DNA of 64,000 bases from Planctomycetota bacterium (GCA_029260755.1 JAJDCQ010000110.1:36492-100491); one strand, 5' to 3'; counted from the first letter of the stretch, positions 10,701 to 19,420 are shown. Notes: generated by a model not told the origin, from the sequence alone. Translations and numbers: made by a program.

Positions 10701-11967
10701 CGTCGCCCGGCTGGCGATCGACGGGAAGGAGATCGAGGCCGACGAGGACGGCGAGTTCCGTCGTCGCGTGCCGCTCGCCGACGGCAAGAACGAGGTCAGC
10801 ATCTTCGCGGCGGACGCCGCGGGGAACGAGTCGCGCATCGTGGCGACGGTCGTCCGCGACGCCCGCGCCCCCGAGATCGTCTTCGACCACCTGCCGGGCT
10901 ACGTCGAGGGGCCGGCCGTCGTGGTCGTCGTCCGGGTCGACGCCGACGTCGCCTCGGTCGAGATCAACGGCGTCGCGGCCGAGCGCCGGGGCGAGACCTT
11001 CCGCGCCGAGGTGCCGCTCACCCCGGGCGAGAACCGGGTCGTCGCCCTCGCCCGCGACGCAGCCGGCAACTCGGGCCGGATCGCGGCGACCGTCGTCTTC
11101 GAGGAGAGCAAGCCCGACGGCGGGATCACCGGCCCGCCGGGGACGTGGTGGGGACCGATCCCGAAGCAGCTCGCCGCGGCGAAGAAGAGCGGCCGCGCGA
11201 TCTGGTTCGAGAACGCGCTCGGGATGCGGTTCGTCGTGATCCCGCCCGGCCGCTTCCGGATGGGGACGCCGGGACGGGTCGAGGAGCGCGCGCACACGGT
11301 CACCCTGACCCGGACGTTCTGGATCGGCGCGTTCGAGGTGAGCAACGCGCAGTTCCGCGAGTTCCGGGGCGACCACGACAGCGGCAAGTACTTCCGCCTC
11401 TCCCTCGACGGGGACGATCAGCCCGCCACCCAGGTCTCGTGGGACGACGCGGTCGCCTTCTGCCGCTGGCTCACGAAGAGGGACGCCAGGTGGCGCTACC
11501 GCCTCCCGACCGAGGCCGAGTGGGAGTACGTCGTCCGCGCGGGGACGGACGCGACCTACCCCTGGGGCGACGCGACCCAGGAGGCGACCCTGTTCGCGAA
11601 CGTCGCCGACGAGGCGACCAAGGCCGAGCTCGCCGACTCGGGCCGCTGGACGCTCCAGTGCTTCCCGGGCGACGACCGCCACCGGACCTCGGCGCCCGGC
11701 GACGGGGGCTTCTCGCCGAGCTCGCTCGGCGTCTACCACATGATCGGCAACGTCTGGGAGTGGTGCGCCGACCTCCACGGGCCGTATCCCGTCGGCGAGG
11801 TGACCGACCCCAAGGGCGCCGACGAGTCGACCGACCGGGTGCTTCGAGGCGGGTGCTGGCGGAGCACTCCGCGCGAGGCGCGCTGCGCGTTCCGCTACCA
11901 GGCCGAGCCCGACCAGTTCGAGGACACGTTCGGGTTCCGCGTCGTCGCCGTCCCCAAGGGCGATTGA
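7774..11967 (+). CDS. Double Ser/Thr protein kinase fused to Ig-like repeats and a formylglycine-generating-enzyme (sulfatase-modifying factor) domain
   Basis: About 1397 residues with two complete kinase domains in tandem. The first has glycine loop GAGAMG (22-27), K43, HRDLKPVN and DFGFV. The second starts near residue 370, with GRGGMG, ALK, HRDVKPGN, DFGLA and TPRYMAPEQ. A membrane segment near 750-770 is followed by four or five beta-rich repeats of bacterial Ig-like (glucodextranase B-like) type, each with a D-x-A-G-N/H-type signature. The C-terminal 270 residues match the FGE-sulfatase fold (NALGMRFVVIPPGRFRMG, then RLPTEAEWEY, GNVWEWCAD and RGGCW). The GTG at 7774 is preferred because GAAGGG lies 7 bases upstream; an alternative GTG at 7690 has its Shine-Dalgarno overlapping the codon. 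The stop overlaps the next gene's TTG start. Confidence 0.92.
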   Translation: MGARDPLVGNILGSCQLVERLGAGAMGIVYRARHLIHGDVCVKIVRNEHKGDVEMVRRFRREAEAARRIEHPHVVRGFGLEEVADHLLMVQEYVSGGDLAGHIHGHGGRLPVPEALRIAREIALGLAAAHGLGLVHRDLKPVNILLDGETRAKIADFGFVLQVGDAQPLDGRTVLTAQGDALGTPLYMAPETWEGSHEVDAQADLYALGVMTFEMLTGRPPFIANNLRDIMRGHLFDEPPFLVDLLPDVPHEVDELVRALLAKKPEDRPSGADAVAAQLDRVARPIVERSAVETAMYDGGEPVSPAGIAPSPLPPPPSDDSSQPLDDESAKRLLSMAASGGVAEVPPVDVGSFAAVPDEAEVAAAKADPRRSFGRYVLLSELGRGGMGVVYRAYDDKLGRVVALKVVLVEPDETSRERFRREARAAARLRHEHILTVYEYGEEHGRPYFVMEFLEGDTLGPWVLASEPLIPDVVGAIRDIAHALAYAHDEGVIHRDVKPGNILIAPGPRSYLMDFGLAQDSQGGHSLTTTGRVMGTPRYMAPEQIDEAIDQVGAATDIYALGAVLYEALTLAPVFQARSNAALFKKILFDDPEAPRSHNPHIPETLERIVLRSLQKQVADRHESAAALADDLTAFLEGRNPFAGAGSPPAPAREPAPPLPSTAPPAPLASLAPRAEAVLPPRVAGSALADQESSAVELVEELEPRRRTTTSRRAARVVRRTTSRRLATARASSGEHPGISEGLGALTANGPIRWVAAAGVVGLILFAVLGRGSTPATVEMTSPGDGQLFGRRAIAATGRVTAGSPEELWVGGIRTAVDAEGRFSQALDLADGEHEILVEERLGAAPAAKIRVTVDTAAPELAITSPADGTLVAGKTVRVEATVSDRNLEAAGVRGGATATPTRGKLGVEVPLPDTDGDHAIELWARDRAGHETSARVTVRVDRTAPVLEVDAPRRGETLTRKDSIDVVGRVSDPSGVARLAIDGKEIEADEDGEFRRRVPLADGKNEVSIFAADAAGNESRIVATVVRDARAPEIVFDHLPGYVEGPAVVVVVRVDADVASVEINGVAAERRGETFRAEVPLTPGENRVVALARDAAGNSGRIAATVVFEESKPDGGITGPPGTWWGPIPKQLAAAKKSGRAIWFENALGMRFVVIPPGRFRMGTPGRVEERAHTVTLTRTFWIGAFEVSNAQFREFRGDHDSGKYFRLSLDGDDQPATQVSWDDAVAFCRWLTKRDARWRYRLPTEAEWEYVVRAGTDATYPWGDATQEATLFANVADEATKAELADSGRWTLQCFPGDDRHRTSAPGDGGFSPSSLGVYHMIGNVWEWCADLHGPYPVGEVTDPKGADESTDRVLRGGCWRSTPREARCAFRYQAEPDQFEDTFGFRVVAVPKGD

Positions 11968-14948
11968 GCGCCCGGCGCATCGGACGCTTCCCGGTCATCC
12001 GGACGATCGGGCGAGGCGGGATGGGCGTCGTCGTCGAGGCGGTCGACCCCGACCTCGGACGCCGCGTCGCGATCAAGCGCATCCTCGGCGTCAGCGCCGA
12101 CGCGTCGTTCCAGGCCCGGTTCGCCCGCGAGGCCGAGGCGCTCGCGGCGGTCCGGCACCCGAACGTGGTCGCGATCCACGAGCGAGGTCACCACGAGGGC
12201 GACCCGTTCATCGTGATGGACATGCTCGAGGGCGAGCCGCTCGACGCCCGCCTCGACCGGGCCGGGCCGCTCCACCCGGCGACCGCCGCGGCGATCGTCG
12301 GTCAGCTCGCGCGCGGGGTCGCCCATCTCCACGCGCGAGGCATCCTCCACCGCGATCTCAAGCCGGCGAACGTGATCCTCGTCGCGGGCGAGCGGCCGGT
12401 CCTGACCGACTTCGGCCTCGCGGGGTTCGACGAGAGCGCGTCCCGGCGGCTCACCCGGACCGGTGAGGTGCTCGGAACGCCCGCGTTCATGCCGCCCGAG
12501 CAGGCGGGCGGCGAGCCCGACGAGATCGACGAGCGGTCCGACGTGTACGGCCTCGGCGCGACGCTCTTCACCCTCCTGACCGGTCGGGCGCCCTTCGAGG
12601 GCAAGGAGCTGATCAACCTGATCAACGCCGTCCTCATGCGGACGCCGCCGGCGCCGAGCGCGCTCGTCCCGGGAGTGCCGCCCGAGCTCGACGCGATCTG
12701 CGCGCGCTGCCTGCAGAAGGAGCGCGGCGACCGCTACCCGACCGCGGACGCGCTCGCCGAGGCGCTCGAGGTCGTCGGGACGACGGCCGCGCCGCCGATC
12801 ACCGGGCGACGATCACGAACGTCCGCCGGCGCGCTCGTGATGATCGCCCTCGCCGCCTTGGCCGCCGCCGCGACGACGACCGTCATCGCGCTCGACCCGT
12901 TCGCGGCCGAGCCCGACGTCGCGCGAGCCGTGCCGGCACCCCGTCCACCGCCGACGCCCACGCCCGCGGCGGGCGCGTCGTTGGATCCGGAGCCACCGCC
13001 GGCCGCCGTCACCGAGGCCCTCCCCGCTCCGCTCGCCCCTCGCTGGCGCGTCCACGCGCCGCCCGCCCGGAACGGAATCGAAGACGGGATGGCGTTCGAC
13101 CGCGAGCGCGACGTCGCCGTCCTGGTCGGCGGCTTCGACCGAGACGCCACGGAGGCGAGAAGCGACGTCTGGGAGTGGGCCGGCGAGGTGATCGGCTGGC
13201 GATACGTCGGAGAGACTCCCCCCGAGATACCCGGAGGGGTCGCCTCCTCGCGATTCGCTCACGCGACCGCCTCGCACCCCACCGGGCCGGGCATCCTCCT
13301 CTACGGCGGCCAGCCCGCGCAGCACGGCGCGAGACATCTCGCCGGCGTCCTGTGGCGCTGGGACGGCGTCCGCTGGGAGGCGCTCACCCCCGCCGACGAT
13401 CGAAGAAGCCCCGGAAGGCGGGTGGGACACGCGATGGTCGCCGCTCCGTCTCTCGGGTCGGTGCTGCTGTACGGCGGCGGCGGCGAGGAGGCGAACCGGC
13501 CAAGCGCCCTCTGGCGCTGGATCGCCGAGACGAGCCGGTGGAGGTCCGCCCGCGGCCCGAAGGTCGACCCCCGGCGGCAGATGCCGGGCCTCGCCTGGGA
13601 CGAGGAGCGCCGCCGCCTCATCGTCTACGGTGGCAGCGTCGCGGTCTCCGGCGAGGAGGCCCGGCCCATCGCGAGCGGACACGAGTGGAACGGAACGAGC
13701 TGGACGGAGATCCCGAACGACCCCGGTCCGCTGGCGACGCCGCGCCTGACCTACGTCGGCGACGGGCTCACCATCCTCGACGGCGGCCGCCGGAACGAGC
13801 GGATCTGGTGCTGGGACGGCCAGCGATGGCGAGAGCTCCGCGGGATCGAACACGTCGAGCCGCGGAACCGCGCTGCGACCGCGTGGGACTCCACCCGGGA
13901 GCAGCTCGTCGTCTTCGGAGGCCGCGCCTTCGCCGACAAGGCCGACAGCTCGGAGACCTGGCTCCTGGATCGCCCGGCCTGGGATCCCGCCGCACCTCCT
14001 GGCTCGGAGCGACCGCCCTGGCGCCGCCTCGGCCCTCCTCCGCCACGCTTCGGTCTCGAGGACGGCATGGCGTTCGACCGCGGGCGCGAGGTCGTCGTGA
14101 TGCTGGGAGGCGTCCACCGGGACCGGGTCGCCACCGATGCGTGGGAGTGGTCCGACACCGGCCGGTGGGCACGCGCCGGCGAGACGCCGCCCGCGATCCC
14201 ACGGGCGAATCCGGGCTCGCCACGCTACGCCCACGCCACGGCATCCCACCCGACGGACGGCGGCATCCTCGTCTACGGAGGAAGGCTCGATGAGAGCACA
14301 CAAGAGCACCCGGGCTACCTGTGGCACCGGGACGACGGCCGCTGGACGGCGGTCGGCGCGATCGAGGGCGGCCCCGGCCGACGCTACGGCCACGCGATGG
14401 TCGCGGCGCCCGCGCGCGGGTCGGTCTTCCTCTTCGGGGGAAGCAGTCTAGACGTGAACGGCCGCGAGAAGCTGTGGGAGTGGACCGCGAGCGATCGCAC
14501 CTGGCGCGATCACGAAGGCCCGGGCGTGGACCCCCTTCGCAACATGCCCGGTCTGGCCTGGGACGAGAAGCGCGAGGTGCTGATTCTCTACGGAGGGAGG
14601 AACGCGGTCACGAGGGAGAAGCTCGCCTCGGCGTTCGAGTGGGGCGGCGCGGGATGGCGCCCGATCCCGGACGACCCGGGGCCGCGCATCGCCCCGTGCC
14701 TGATCAGCGACGGCGACGGATCGACGATCCTGGTCGGCGGCCGCGCCGACGCCCCCGAGACGTGGCGCTGGAACGGGCGGAAGTGGAGCGTCGTGTCGGG
14801 CGTCGGCGCCCCGAACGAGCGGCCGCGCCGCGGAAGCGCCTGGGATCCCGTCCGCGCCCGGATGGTCCTGTTCGGCGGCGTGGTCCCCACGACGGACAAC
14901 GGGATCGCCGAGACCTGGCTCCTCGACCGGGCCGCCTGGGCGCGCTGA
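11964..14948 (+). CDS. Ser/Thr protein kinase with duplicated Kelch-type propeller repeats
   Basis: The start is TTG inside TTGA, sharing bases with the stop of the preceding double kinase and preceded by AAGGG, so translation is probably coupled. 994 residues: kinase domain from residue 5, with GRGGMG at 16-21, K38, HRDLKPAN, DFGLA and TPAFMPPEQ. A membrane segment lies around 290-310 and a Pro/Ala-rich spacer follows. The extracytoplasmic part is two homologous halves starting near residues 368 and 694. Each opens with an EDGMAFDR-type segment, contains Kelch/galactose-oxidase-like blades (LLYGG, GHAMVAAP, PGLAWDE, VVFGG) and ends with TWLLDR. It may sense a polymer or protein outside the cell; that is inference from the propeller fold. 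Confidence 0.9.
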   Translation: MSARRIGRFPVIRTIGRGGMGVVVEAVDPDLGRRVAIKRILGVSADASFQARFAREAEALAAVRHPNVVAIHERGHHEGDPFIVMDMLEGEPLDARLDRAGPLHPATAAAIVGQLARGVAHLHARGILHRDLKPANVILVAGERPVLTDFGLAGFDESASRRLTRTGEVLGTPAFMPPEQAGGEPDEIDERSDVYGLGATLFTLLTGRAPFEGKELINLINAVLMRTPPAPSALVPGVPPELDAICARCLQKERGDRYPTADALAEALEVVGTTAAPPITGRRSRTSAGALVMIALAALAAAATTTVIALDPFAAEPDVARAVPAPRPPPTPTPAAGASLDPEPPPAAVTEALPAPLAPRWRVHAPPARNGIEDGMAFDRERDVAVLVGGFDRDATEARSDVWEWAGEVIGWRYVGETPPEIPGGVASSRFAHATASHPTGPGILLYGGQPAQHGARHLAGVLWRWDGVRWEALTPADDRRSPGRRVGHAMVAAPSLGSVLLYGGGGEEANRPSALWRWIAETSRWRSARGPKVDPRRQMPGLAWDEERRRLIVYGGSVAVSGEEARPIASGHEWNGTSWTEIPNDPGPLATPRLTYVGDGLTILDGGRRNERIWCWDGQRWRELRGIEHVEPRNRAATAWDSTREQLVVFGGRAFADKADSSETWLLDRPAWDPAAPPGSERPPWRRLGPPPPRFGLEDGMAFDRGREVVVMLGGVHRDRVATDAWEWSDTGRWARAGETPPAIPRANPGSPRYAHATASHPTDGGILVYGGRLDESTQEHPGYLWHRDDGRWTAVGAIEGGPGRRYGHAMVAAPARGSVFLFGGSSLDVNGREKLWEWTASDRTWRDHEGPGVDPLRNMPGLAWDEKREVLILYGGRNAVTREKLASAFEWGGAGWRPIPDDPGPRIAPCLISDGDGSTILVGGRADAPETWRWNGRKWSVVSGVGAPNERPRRGSAWDPVRARMVLFGGVVPTTDNGIAETWLLDRAAWAR

Positions 14949-14985
14949 CGCCGTAAACCCGACCCTGCACCGAGTTGCGAGCCCG

Positions 14986-14998
14986 CCCGCTTTGCGGG
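14986..14998. other. Short hairpin in the gap between two kinase genes
   Basis: CCCGC-TTT-GCGGG forms a 5-bp stem with a 3-base loop, 38 bases after the stop of the Kelch kinase and 70 bases before the next kinase start. There is no T-run after it, so it is at best a weak or factor-dependent terminator. The rest of the gap (14949-15067) shows nothing I can name. Confidence 0.3.
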
Positions 14999-15067
14999 TT
15001 GTCGCGCGTTCGACGCATCGCCTACCCTCCCAACGCAGCGGCTCCTGCTCCCAGCTCCATCCCCTGC

Positions 15068-18000
15068 ATGGAGAGGCATCCTCGGTTGAGCGAGCGCCCG
15101 GAGTCGTATCTCGACCGCACCTTCGGTCCCGTGACGATTCGCGAGGTCCTCGGATCCGGCGCGGTGGCGATCGCGTACCGGGCCGAGCACGCGGACCACG
15201 GCCCGATCTGCGTCAAGATCCTCCACCCGCTCTACCGCGCCCACGGGCGGATGCTGCGTCGCTTCCGCCGGGAGGCCGAGGCCGCCCAGCGGATCGAGCA
15301 CGAGAACGTCGTCCGCGGCCACGGCCTCCTCGAGCTCGACGAGCATCAGCTCCTGCTCTCGGAGCTCGTCACCGGCGGCGATCTCGACGAGCGCCTCCGC
15401 GGCGCGCCCGACGGCCTTCCGATCCCCACCACCCTCCGCCTCGCAGCCGACATCGCCGCGGGCCTCGGCGCCGCGCACGAGGTCGGCCTCGTCCACCGCG
15501 ACCTCAAGCCGGCGAACGTCCTCGTCGACGGCGACGGCCGCGCGAAGGTCGCCGACTTCGGCCTCGTCCTGCAGGTCGAGGGCGATCCGCTCGACGGGCG
15601 AACGATCCTGACCAAGCAGGGTCAGTCGGTTGGAACGCCGCGCTACATGGCCCCCGAGCAGTGGCTCGAGGCGCACGAGGTCGACGCGCGTTGCGACCTC
15701 TACGCCCTCGGCGTCCTCACCCATCACCTCTGCGCCGGCTCCCCGCCGATCGAGGGATCGTCGATCGGGGCGGTGATGGCCGGCCACCTCGAGCTGCCGC
15801 CGCTCCGGCTGCGGGACCGCGTCCCCGACGCGCCCGAGGAGCTCGAACGCCTGCTCCTCGCCCTCCTCGAGAAGAAGCCCGAGGATCGCCCGGGGAGCGC
15901 CGCCGAGGTGCGCGCCACCCTCGTCGGGCTCCTCGCGGCCGCCGGCGGCCCGGCCCTCTCGCCTCCGTGCAGCGATGAGCCGTTCGCGCACCTCCTCACC
16001 GAGGTCGACGCCTCGAGCCTCCCGCCCGCCCTCGCCGCTCCGCCTCCCCCGGCCGGGGCGGTCGTCTCGACGGACGTCTTCCAGGCGGCGCCGACCCTGA
16101 CCGACGCCGTCGCCCCGCCACCCTCGCGCGACCCCGCCGACGGGTCGGAGCTCGCGCTCGCGATGCGCGACGAGCGCCGGCGGTTCGGCCGCTACGTCCT
16201 CCTCGAGGAGATCGGGCGCGGCGGGATGGGCGTCGTCTACCGGGCGTTCGACACCGCGATGGCCCGGACGGTCGCCCTCAAGGTCGTCCTCACCCACGAC
16301 TCGGGAAACCCGGTCACGGCCGAGCGCTTCCGCCGCGAGGCGCGGGCCGCGGCCCGCCTCCGACATCCGGCGATCCTGAACGTCTACGAGTTCGGCGAAC
16401 GCGAGGGGCGCACCTACTTCGTCATGGACTACATCGCGGGCAAGACGCTCGACGCGTGGATCGCCGACGCGGCGCCCTCGCGCGACGCCCTCGTCAGCGC
16501 CCTCGCCCAGCTCGCGCGCGCCCTCGACCACGCCCACCGGGCCGGAATCGTCCACCGGGACGTGAAGCCGCGAAACGTCCTGGTCGACGCCGGGGGCCGC
16601 CCGTTCCTGATGGACTTCGGCATCGCGTTCGCCGACGACCGGTCGAGCCAGGATCGCCTCACCGCGACCGGCCAGCTCCTCGGCACGCCGCAGTTCATGG
16701 CGCCCGAGCAGCTACGCGACGTCGCGAACGACACCGTCGGGCCCGCGGCCGACATCTACGCCCTCGGCACGGTGATCTTCGAGGCGATCACCGGCACCCA
16801 CCCGTTCGTGGCGCACGGCCCGGCGGCGCTCTTCCGGAAGATCCTCTTCGACCCGGCCGGACCGATGCGCGAGGTCGACCCGAGCGTGCCCGACGCGCTC
16901 GAGACGATCGTCGCGCGCTGTCTCCGGAAGGACCCGGCCGAGCGCTACGGCAGCGCCGCGGCCCTCGCCGAGGACCTCGAGGCGTTCGTCGAGGGCCGGC
17001 CGCCGCGCGAGATCGCCGGATCGCCGACGCCCGCCCCGACGCCCGCCCCGTCACCCCAGAAGCCCGCGTCGGACTCCGCCGCGCCGGCCGCGTGGTCGCC
17101 GCCCGACCTCTCCGGCGGCCCACGGGCGCGGGTCCCGGCGGCCACTCCGTCGCGCGGCGGACTGATGTTCGAGGGGACGCCGCCGCGATCCTCGAAGAGG
17201 CCCGTCCCGCCAGCGATGCCGGCGGCGAGGCTGCCCGGCCTCAGCCCGGCGGGTTTCAAGCCCCTCCCGAGGGTCCGTCCCGAGGACGAGTCGCACGACG
17301 GCCCCCTCTCCCTTCGGGAAACGAGCGGCGCCCGGCCCGGGCCGACCGGCCCCGCCGGGGCGAACCTCACCCCCCGCCCCCCGACGCCTCCGGCCAGCAC
17401 CCCGACGCCGACGGCCGGACGGCGCCGCACCTCGAGCGGACGGAAGCGGCGGGTCTCCGATCGGGCGCCATCGACGCCCGCGCCCCGCCGCCGCCGCGTC
17501 GTCGAGATCGCCGGGATCGCGGTGCCGGCCGTCGTGGTCCTCGCCGCGCTCGTCGCCCTGGTCGCCGCCCGCGGCGGCGACGCGACCGCGCCGACGATCG
17601 TCCTCGCGGCGCCGGCGGACGGGACGGTCACCAACGCCGGCGACGTCGACGTGATCGGCGCGATCACCGACGAGGACGCCGTCGCCCGGGTCTGGATCGA
17701 CCTCGACGGAGTCACCGTCGCCGAGCCGATCGTCGAGGGGGGCGAGCTCCGGCAAACCGTCCCGCTCGAGGACGAGGGCCCGCTCCGGATCGAGGTGCAC
17801 GCCGTCGACCCGAGCGGCAACGAGTCGATCGCGACCCGCACCGTGACCCACGACGCCACCGCCCCGACGCTGAAGCTGACCGGCGAGCCGCCGGAGCCGA
17901 CGACCGCGCAGCCGTCCATCTCGATCGAGGGCGAGGTCGACGACCCCGAGGCGACGGTCTTCGTCGAGATCGAAGGCCGCCGGATCATCCAGCCCGTCGC

Positions 18001-18133
18001 CGGACATCGCTTCGTCGCGACCGTCCCCCTCGCGACCGACCGCGCCATGAGGATCGCGATCCTCGCGGTGGACGATGCCGGGAACGAGAGCGAGCCGCTC
18101 GTCTTCGAGGTCACCCGCCGCTCGACCGACTAG
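15068..18133 (+). CDS. Double Ser/Thr protein kinase with Ig-like extracytoplasmic domains
   Basis: 1021 residues starting at an ATG with no obvious Shine-Dalgarno; an in-frame TTG at 14975 is a weaker alternative. Kinase domain 1 (about 18-290) has K50, HRDLKPAN and DFGLV. Its glycine loop reads GSGAVA, lacking the third glycine. Kinase domain 2 (about 373-640) is canonical: GRGGMG, ALK, HRDVKPRN, DFGIA and TPQFMAPEQ. A Pro-rich linker with repeated PTPAP units leads to a membrane segment at about 812-833. Two beta-rich Ig-like domains complete the protein. It has the same domain order as the double kinase ending at 11967 but lacks the formylglycine-enzyme module, so the two are probably paralogues. 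Confidence 0.92.
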   Translation: MERHPRLSERPESYLDRTFGPVTIREVLGSGAVAIAYRAEHADHGPICVKILHPLYRAHGRMLRRFRREAEAAQRIEHENVVRGHGLLELDEHQLLLSELVTGGDLDERLRGAPDGLPIPTTLRLAADIAAGLGAAHEVGLVHRDLKPANVLVDGDGRAKVADFGLVLQVEGDPLDGRTILTKQGQSVGTPRYMAPEQWLEAHEVDARCDLYALGVLTHHLCAGSPPIEGSSIGAVMAGHLELPPLRLRDRVPDAPEELERLLLALLEKKPEDRPGSAAEVRATLVGLLAAAGGPALSPPCSDEPFAHLLTEVDASSLPPALAAPPPPAGAVVSTDVFQAAPTLTDAVAPPPSRDPADGSELALAMRDERRRFGRYVLLEEIGRGGMGVVYRAFDTAMARTVALKVVLTHDSGNPVTAERFRREARAAARLRHPAILNVYEFGEREGRTYFVMDYIAGKTLDAWIADAAPSRDALVSALAQLARALDHAHRAGIVHRDVKPRNVLVDAGGRPFLMDFGIAFADDRSSQDRLTATGQLLGTPQFMAPEQLRDVANDTVGPAADIYALGTVIFEAITGTHPFVAHGPAALFRKILFDPAGPMREVDPSVPDALETIVARCLRKDPAERYGSAAALAEDLEAFVEGRPPREIAGSPTPAPTPAPSPQKPASDSAAPAAWSPPDLSGGPRARVPAATPSRGGLMFEGTPPRSSKRPVPPAMPAARLPGLSPAGFKPLPRVRPEDESHDGPLSLRETSGARPGPTGPAGANLTPRPPTPPASTPTPTAGRRRTSSGRKRRVSDRAPSTPAPRRRRVVEIAGIAVPAVVVLAALVALVAARGGDATAPTIVLAAPADGTVTNAGDVDVIGAITDEDAVARVWIDLDGVTVAEPIVEGGELRQTVPLEDEGPLRIEVHAVDPSGNESIATRTVTHDATAPTLKLTGEPPEPTTAQPSISIEGEVDDPEATVFVEIEGRRIIQPVAGHRFVATVPLATDRAMRIAILAVDDAGNESEPLVFEVTRRSTD

Positions 18134-18150
18134 CGTTCGGCGCGTGGGAC

Positions 18151-18391
18151 GTCACCACGGAGGCACGGAGGACACGGAGAATTCACGGAGGAGTGCGGGC
18201 GGCGCTACCGGGCTGGGTCGACGAGGATGGAACCACGGAGACACGGAGGCACGGAGGAGCGTCGGATGCGCGTGATCTCCTTCGAAGAGAACGGACGAAC
18301 GGGCGGTTGGTCAGAGGGGCGGAAGGGCGCTCCTGCCCGGGACGAGCTACTCGTGTCTCTCTCCGCGAATCCTCCGTGCCTCCGTGGTGAC
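18151..18391. repeat. Inverted-repeat element of CCACGGAGGCACGG units between convergent genes
   Basis: Perfect 22-bp inverted arms lie at 18151-18172 and 18370-18391 (GTCACCACGGAGGCACGGAG plus GA on the left). A further CCACGGAGACACGGAGGCAC unit sits in the middle at 18233-18259. Translation of such repeats gives the HHGGTEDTE-like peptides known from many bacterial databases. The right arm lies inside the 3' end of the adjacent leftward gene and supplies its last residues. No open frame in the element looks like a gene. It lies where two genes converge. Confidence 0.8.
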
Positions 18392-19420
18392 ATCCTCTTC
18401 GCCGGGGGCGAGCCCGAGGAGCAGGTCCTTCCAGAGGGCGGCGAGCTCCCGGGTGACGAACCACGGCTCGAGGGCGAGGCGCCGGGTCATCCGCGCCGGG
18501 ACGGTGACCGTCGCGACGCCGCGCCGGCGCATCAGGAGCGCCGTCCGCGGTCCGTGGTACCAGTGGGTGACCGCGATCGCCGTCTCGAGGTCGTGCTCGG
18601 CCATCAGGCGCGCGACGTTCCGGGCGCTGGCGCGGGTGTTCACGCCCGCCTCGTCGAGGATGATCGCGTCCGCCGGCACGCCGGCAGCGATCGCCCGGTC
18701 GGCCATCACGCGAGCCTCCGACCTGCCGTGGCGCGGATCGACGCCGCCCGTCATCACGATCGCTCCGACGAGGCCGCGCCGGTGGAGCCGGATCGCCTCG
18801 TCGACGCGGTCGGCGAGGGCGAGCGACGGCGTCCCGTCGGCGCGGACGCCGGCGCCGAGGACGACGGCGCAGTCGGCCGGCCGCTCGTAGCGCGTCGGGC
18901 CGTAGGTGAGGACGACCACGAGCGGCAGGGCGAGCGCGGTCGCCGCCGCGGCCACGGCCCCGACGAGCGGCCGGGCGCGCAGCGACCCGCCCGCCGCCGA
19001 CCTCCTCGCGCGAGCGATCCGCCACCCGAACGCGCCGGCGATCGCGGCGACCGCGAGCGAACCGGGAAGGACGGCCGGCGTCGCGATCCGCCCGGACGCG
19101 AGCAACCCCCAGAAGACGACCGCATCGCGCAGCGCGAAGAGGGCGATCATCACCGCCAGACCGGCGAGGATCCGCCGCGGCCCGGCGCGCCGGTCGAGCG
19201 CCCCGACCGCCCACGCGATCGAGCCCAGCCCGAACCCCGCGAGGAGCGGGAGGGCGACCGGCCCGGGCAGCGGCGCGAGCGAGATCCAGAGCCAGCTCGG
19301 ATCGAATCCCGGCCGGGCGAGCTCGCCGACGAAGCAGAGCAGGAGGAGCCCGCCGAAGGCGAGCGCGACGCCCCGAAGGGCGGGATCGACGGTGGGTGCG
19401 GCGAGGTGACGGATCGACAT
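18347..19420 (-). CDS. YdcF/SanA-like (DUF218) membrane protein
   Basis: 357 residues; ATG preceded by GGGAGG at good spacing. The N-terminal half has about five hydrophobic segments (roughly 13-32, 42-65, 80-100, 108-128 and 148-170). The C-terminal half is a DUF218 domain with its usual motifs: CAVVLGAGVRADGTPS, IVMTGG, the acidic/basic SEARVM stretch, VNTRASARN and a T-HWYH loop. DUF218 proteins of the YdcF/ElyC type act at the envelope, and some affect undecaprenyl carrier or peptidoglycan metabolism; the exact role here is unknown. The last 15 or so residues (VTTEARRIRGERHE) are encoded by the inverted repeat at the 3' end, so the natural C-terminus has probably been replaced. Confidence 0.88.
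   Translation of the reverse strand: MSIRHLAAPTVDPALRGVALAFGGLLLLCFVGELARPGFDPSWLWISLAPLPGPVALPLLAGFGLGSIAWAVGALDRRAGPRRILAGLAVMIALFALRDAVVFWGLLASGRIATPAVLPGSLAVAAIAGAFGWRIARARRSAAGGSLRARPLVGAVAAAATALALPLVVVLTYGPTRYERPADCAVVLGAGVRADGTPSLALADRVDEAIRLHRRGLVGAIVMTGGVDPRHGRSEARVMADRAIAAGVPADAIILDEAGVNTRASARNVARLMAEHDLETAIAVTHWYHGPRTALLMRRRGVATVTVPARMTRRLALEPWFVTRELAALWKDLLLGLAPGEEDVTTEARRIRGERHE

Noticed and set aside
14986..14998. Rho-independent terminator after the Kelch kinase
   Set aside because: Stem of only 5 bp and no T-run; kept only as a low-confidence hairpin.
18075..18390. Open frames giving HHGGTEDTE-like peptides
   Set aside because: They are translations of the inverted-repeat element, a known source of false genes.
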